This document shows, in pieces, positions 62,990 to 64,000 of a stretch of DNA of 64,000 nt; the first letter of the stretch is position 1, and every line of letters starts with the position of its first letter. A program made the translations under genes and the position numbers. The stretch spans positions 111,000 to 174,999 of the forward strand of contig NZ_VDCH01000002.1 of assembly GCF_006265165.1 (NCBI RefSeq). The letters run 5' to 3'. The notes under the pieces are model-generated. The model was not told the DNA's origin. It saw only the letters and a list, made by a program, of their open reading frames with translations, and made no database searches. The stretch comes from Chlorobaculum thiosulfatiphilum (GTDB lineage: Bacteria > Bacteroidota > Chlorobiia > Chlorobiales > Chlorobiaceae).

Positions 62990-63426
62990 GCCTCGGCCCT
63001 CCTGAGCGCCATGTGCATATTCCGGCGGCCCTCGTCAAATTTGATCTGGCAGATGGTTTCGCGGTGCTTCATGTAGCTGTCAAAGGCTTGGAGGGTTAAC
63101 GCTTCGAGGCGGTCGCGGCACGGATGATCGCACTCGGCCGGAAGCTCTTCGATCAGCCCCCTCAGCATAAAAAGGATCGACAGTGATCTGGAAGGCGGAA
63201 TATCCTGGATGGCAAGGATCCGGGTGATGCGCATGATCGGCTCGGCAGCCTGCGCGGAAGGGTCCGTCACGGCATCGAGCAGAGCACCCAGCTCCTCAGA
63301 AATCGCCGCGGCGACCAGTGAGCCGTGGCTCGCGCCGCCGGGCAGCATCGCCACGACCGACGAACTCCACCGATCGAGCAGGGTTTTCCGGTTCTCTTTT
63401 ACTATCTGTTCCCACGCTCTCGTCAT
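62986..63426 (-). CDS. dsrT: DsrT, RsbRD-N-like small cytosolic protein
   Basis: 146 residues, helical, from the ATG at 63426. AWEQIVKENRKTLLDRW at the N-terminus and the following helices resemble the RsbRD N-terminal domain that occurs next to dsrM in sulfate reducers and in sulfur oxidisers as DsrT. Its exact role is unknown. It opens the dsrTMKJOP unit and overlaps dsrM by four bases. Assignment is by position and by the RsbRD-like helix pattern. Confidence 0.78.
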   Translation of the reverse strand: MTRAWEQIVKENRKTLLDRWSSSVVAMLPGGASHGSLVAAAISEELGALLDAVTDPSAQAAEPIMRITRILAIQDIPPSRSLSILFMLRGLIEELPAECDHPCRDRLEALTLQAFDSYMKHRETICQIKFDEGRRNMHMALRRAEA

Positions 63427-63516
63427 AAGATTGCAGAATAAGAGGTTGTGTCATTCAAAACAGCGCGCCGGCCTTCTGGAGACCGGCGAACTTGAAGCAA
63501 TGTCCAAACACGAGGG

Positions 63517-63879
63517 TCAAGCACACTTGGCCATGAACGCCTCGTAAACCGGACGCCAGGTTTTGGCCGCTGCCTCGAAAGGCAGTTCGAGGTACTGGCA
63601 AAGATACAGGGCATCATGGACATCAGCAAGATTTCCTTTTTTCAGCGCTTCGAGGGCTTTCTTGCCGGACTCGGCAGTGTCGTTGCCCGTCAGGCGGGCC
63701 TGCCGCCAGTAGTTGATCGCCTCTTCGCGATAGACGGCGTTTTTGGGCAGCGACTCGGCGGCCTTGAGGCTGCTCACCTCGACCTGCCGGTTTCCGAAGG
63801 CGACCGGCCAGCCGTTGTCCGGCCAGTGCGAGGAGGTTTCGATGGCCTTCTCGACCATCGGGATCATATCGTCCATCAT
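63517..63879 (-). CDS. Small protein of unknown function upstream of dsrT
   Basis: 120 residues; start ATG at 63879 or the next codon. Not recognised. Mixed alpha-helical, Trp-rich for its size (HWPDNGW, YWRQAR, TWRPVYEAF), with cysteines in LYLCQYLEL and at the C-terminus (AKCA). It lies 90 bases before dsrT and 37 bases after the ferredoxin-domain gene on the same strand, so it may belong to the sulfur operon or to the gene before it. Confidence 0.65.
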   Translation of the reverse strand: MMDDMIPMVEKAIETSSHWPDNGWPVAFGNRQVEVSSLKAAESLPKNAVYREEAINYWRQARLTGNDTAESGKKALEALKKGNLADVHDALYLCQYLELPFEAAAKTWRPVYEAFMAKCA

Positions 63880-63916
63880 AGTGTTTCGCTCTTTTCAGGT
63901 TTCGATGACGCCCAAT

Positions 63917-64000
63917 TTACAGCCCGTCGCCCATGCCCATCTGGATGTAGCCGCAGGGGCAGACCAGGGAGCAGAGGTGGCAGCCGACGCATTTCGAGTA
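63917..64000 (-). CDS. Ferredoxin-domain protein, C-terminal fragment at window edge
   Basis: 27 codons and a stop, cut by the window edge; the upstream part lies beyond 64000. The visible part contains a [4Fe-4S] set CVGCHLCSLVCPCGYI and ends MGMGDGL. This type of motif ends many iron-sulfur oxidoreductases, including dihydropyrimidine-dehydrogenase-like and glutamate-synthase-like subunits. Identity cannot be told from this fragment. Confidence 0.75.
   Translation of the reverse strand, partial: YSKCVGCHLCSLVCPCGYIQMGMGDGL

Overview
The window is chromosomal DNA of a green sulfur bacterium (Chlorobiaceae), most like Chlorobaculum. The grounds are three chlorosome envelope proteins (CsmB, CsmE and CsmD types), a reverse-Dsr sulfur oxidation operon (dsrTMKJOP plus siroheme genes), a flavocytochrome c sulfide dehydrogenase pair, a SdhABE-type succinate dehydrogenase/fumarate reductase, a separate atpDC pair and a GC-rich base composition. 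I saw no rRNA, insertion sequence, prophage or CRISPR array. One tRNA is present.

Layout. 1-5.4 kb holds amino acid, lipid and cofactor housekeeping (thrB end, thrC, plsC, ribH, gmhA, hemE). 5.5-9.2 kb is the succinate dehydrogenase/fumarate reductase operon. 9.3-16.3 kb is a minus-strand run of a CBS protein, a metallo-beta-lactamase-fold protein, a small PII-like protein, an RND pump, a very short adaptor lipoprotein, a TolC-type channel and a CsoR-family repressor that looks like the persulfide sensor CstR, with a matching palindrome in front of it. 16.5-26.7 kb is the chlorosome region: csmB, then a four-gene block that looks like N-acetylmuramic acid salvage (AmgK, MurU, NamZ and a sodium symporter), then receiver / hybrid kinase / receiver genes, then csmE and csmD. 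26.8-36.8 kb carries an NAD(P)-binding protein, a duplicated pentapeptide-repeat protein, ArsA, an HTH-PAS protein, TerC, Kup, a TPR protein and RlpA. 37.5-39.3 kb is fccAB. 39.5-51.4 kb holds msrB, MFS and acetate transporters, dodecin, a FadL porin, GTP-PEP carboxykinase, a TlpA-like thioredoxin, tRNA-Thr(CGU), atpDC, LD-carboxypeptidase and clpS. 51.4-55.8 kb is the most accessory-looking part: a Pyr4-like membrane protein and a vWA/PP2C/kinase (TerY-P-like) triad with a translationally coupled small ORF. 55.9 kb to the end is the siroheme-dsrPOJKMT operon, read right to left, followed by an unknown protein and the tail of a ferredoxin-domain gene.

How the parts connect. Sulfide enters through FccAB, sulfur-bound electrons pass through DsrMKJOP, and siroheme for the sulfite reductase comes from the fused methyltransferase/synthase and the Met8-like dehydrogenase at the end of the same operon. 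SdhABE and PEP carboxykinase fit the reductive TCA cycle and gluconeogenesis, and the acetate transporter feeds the same carbon pool. The possible persulfide-sensing efflux operon would protect a cell that handles large amounts of reduced sulfur.

The best candidates for undescribed biology are the CstR-like efflux operon, the MurNAc salvage block in an obligate phototroph, the TerY-P-like triad with its fourth small gene, the Pyr4-like protein without the usual glutamate, and the 9-base-period intergenic repeats. All functions are read from the sequence by eye; no database search was run.
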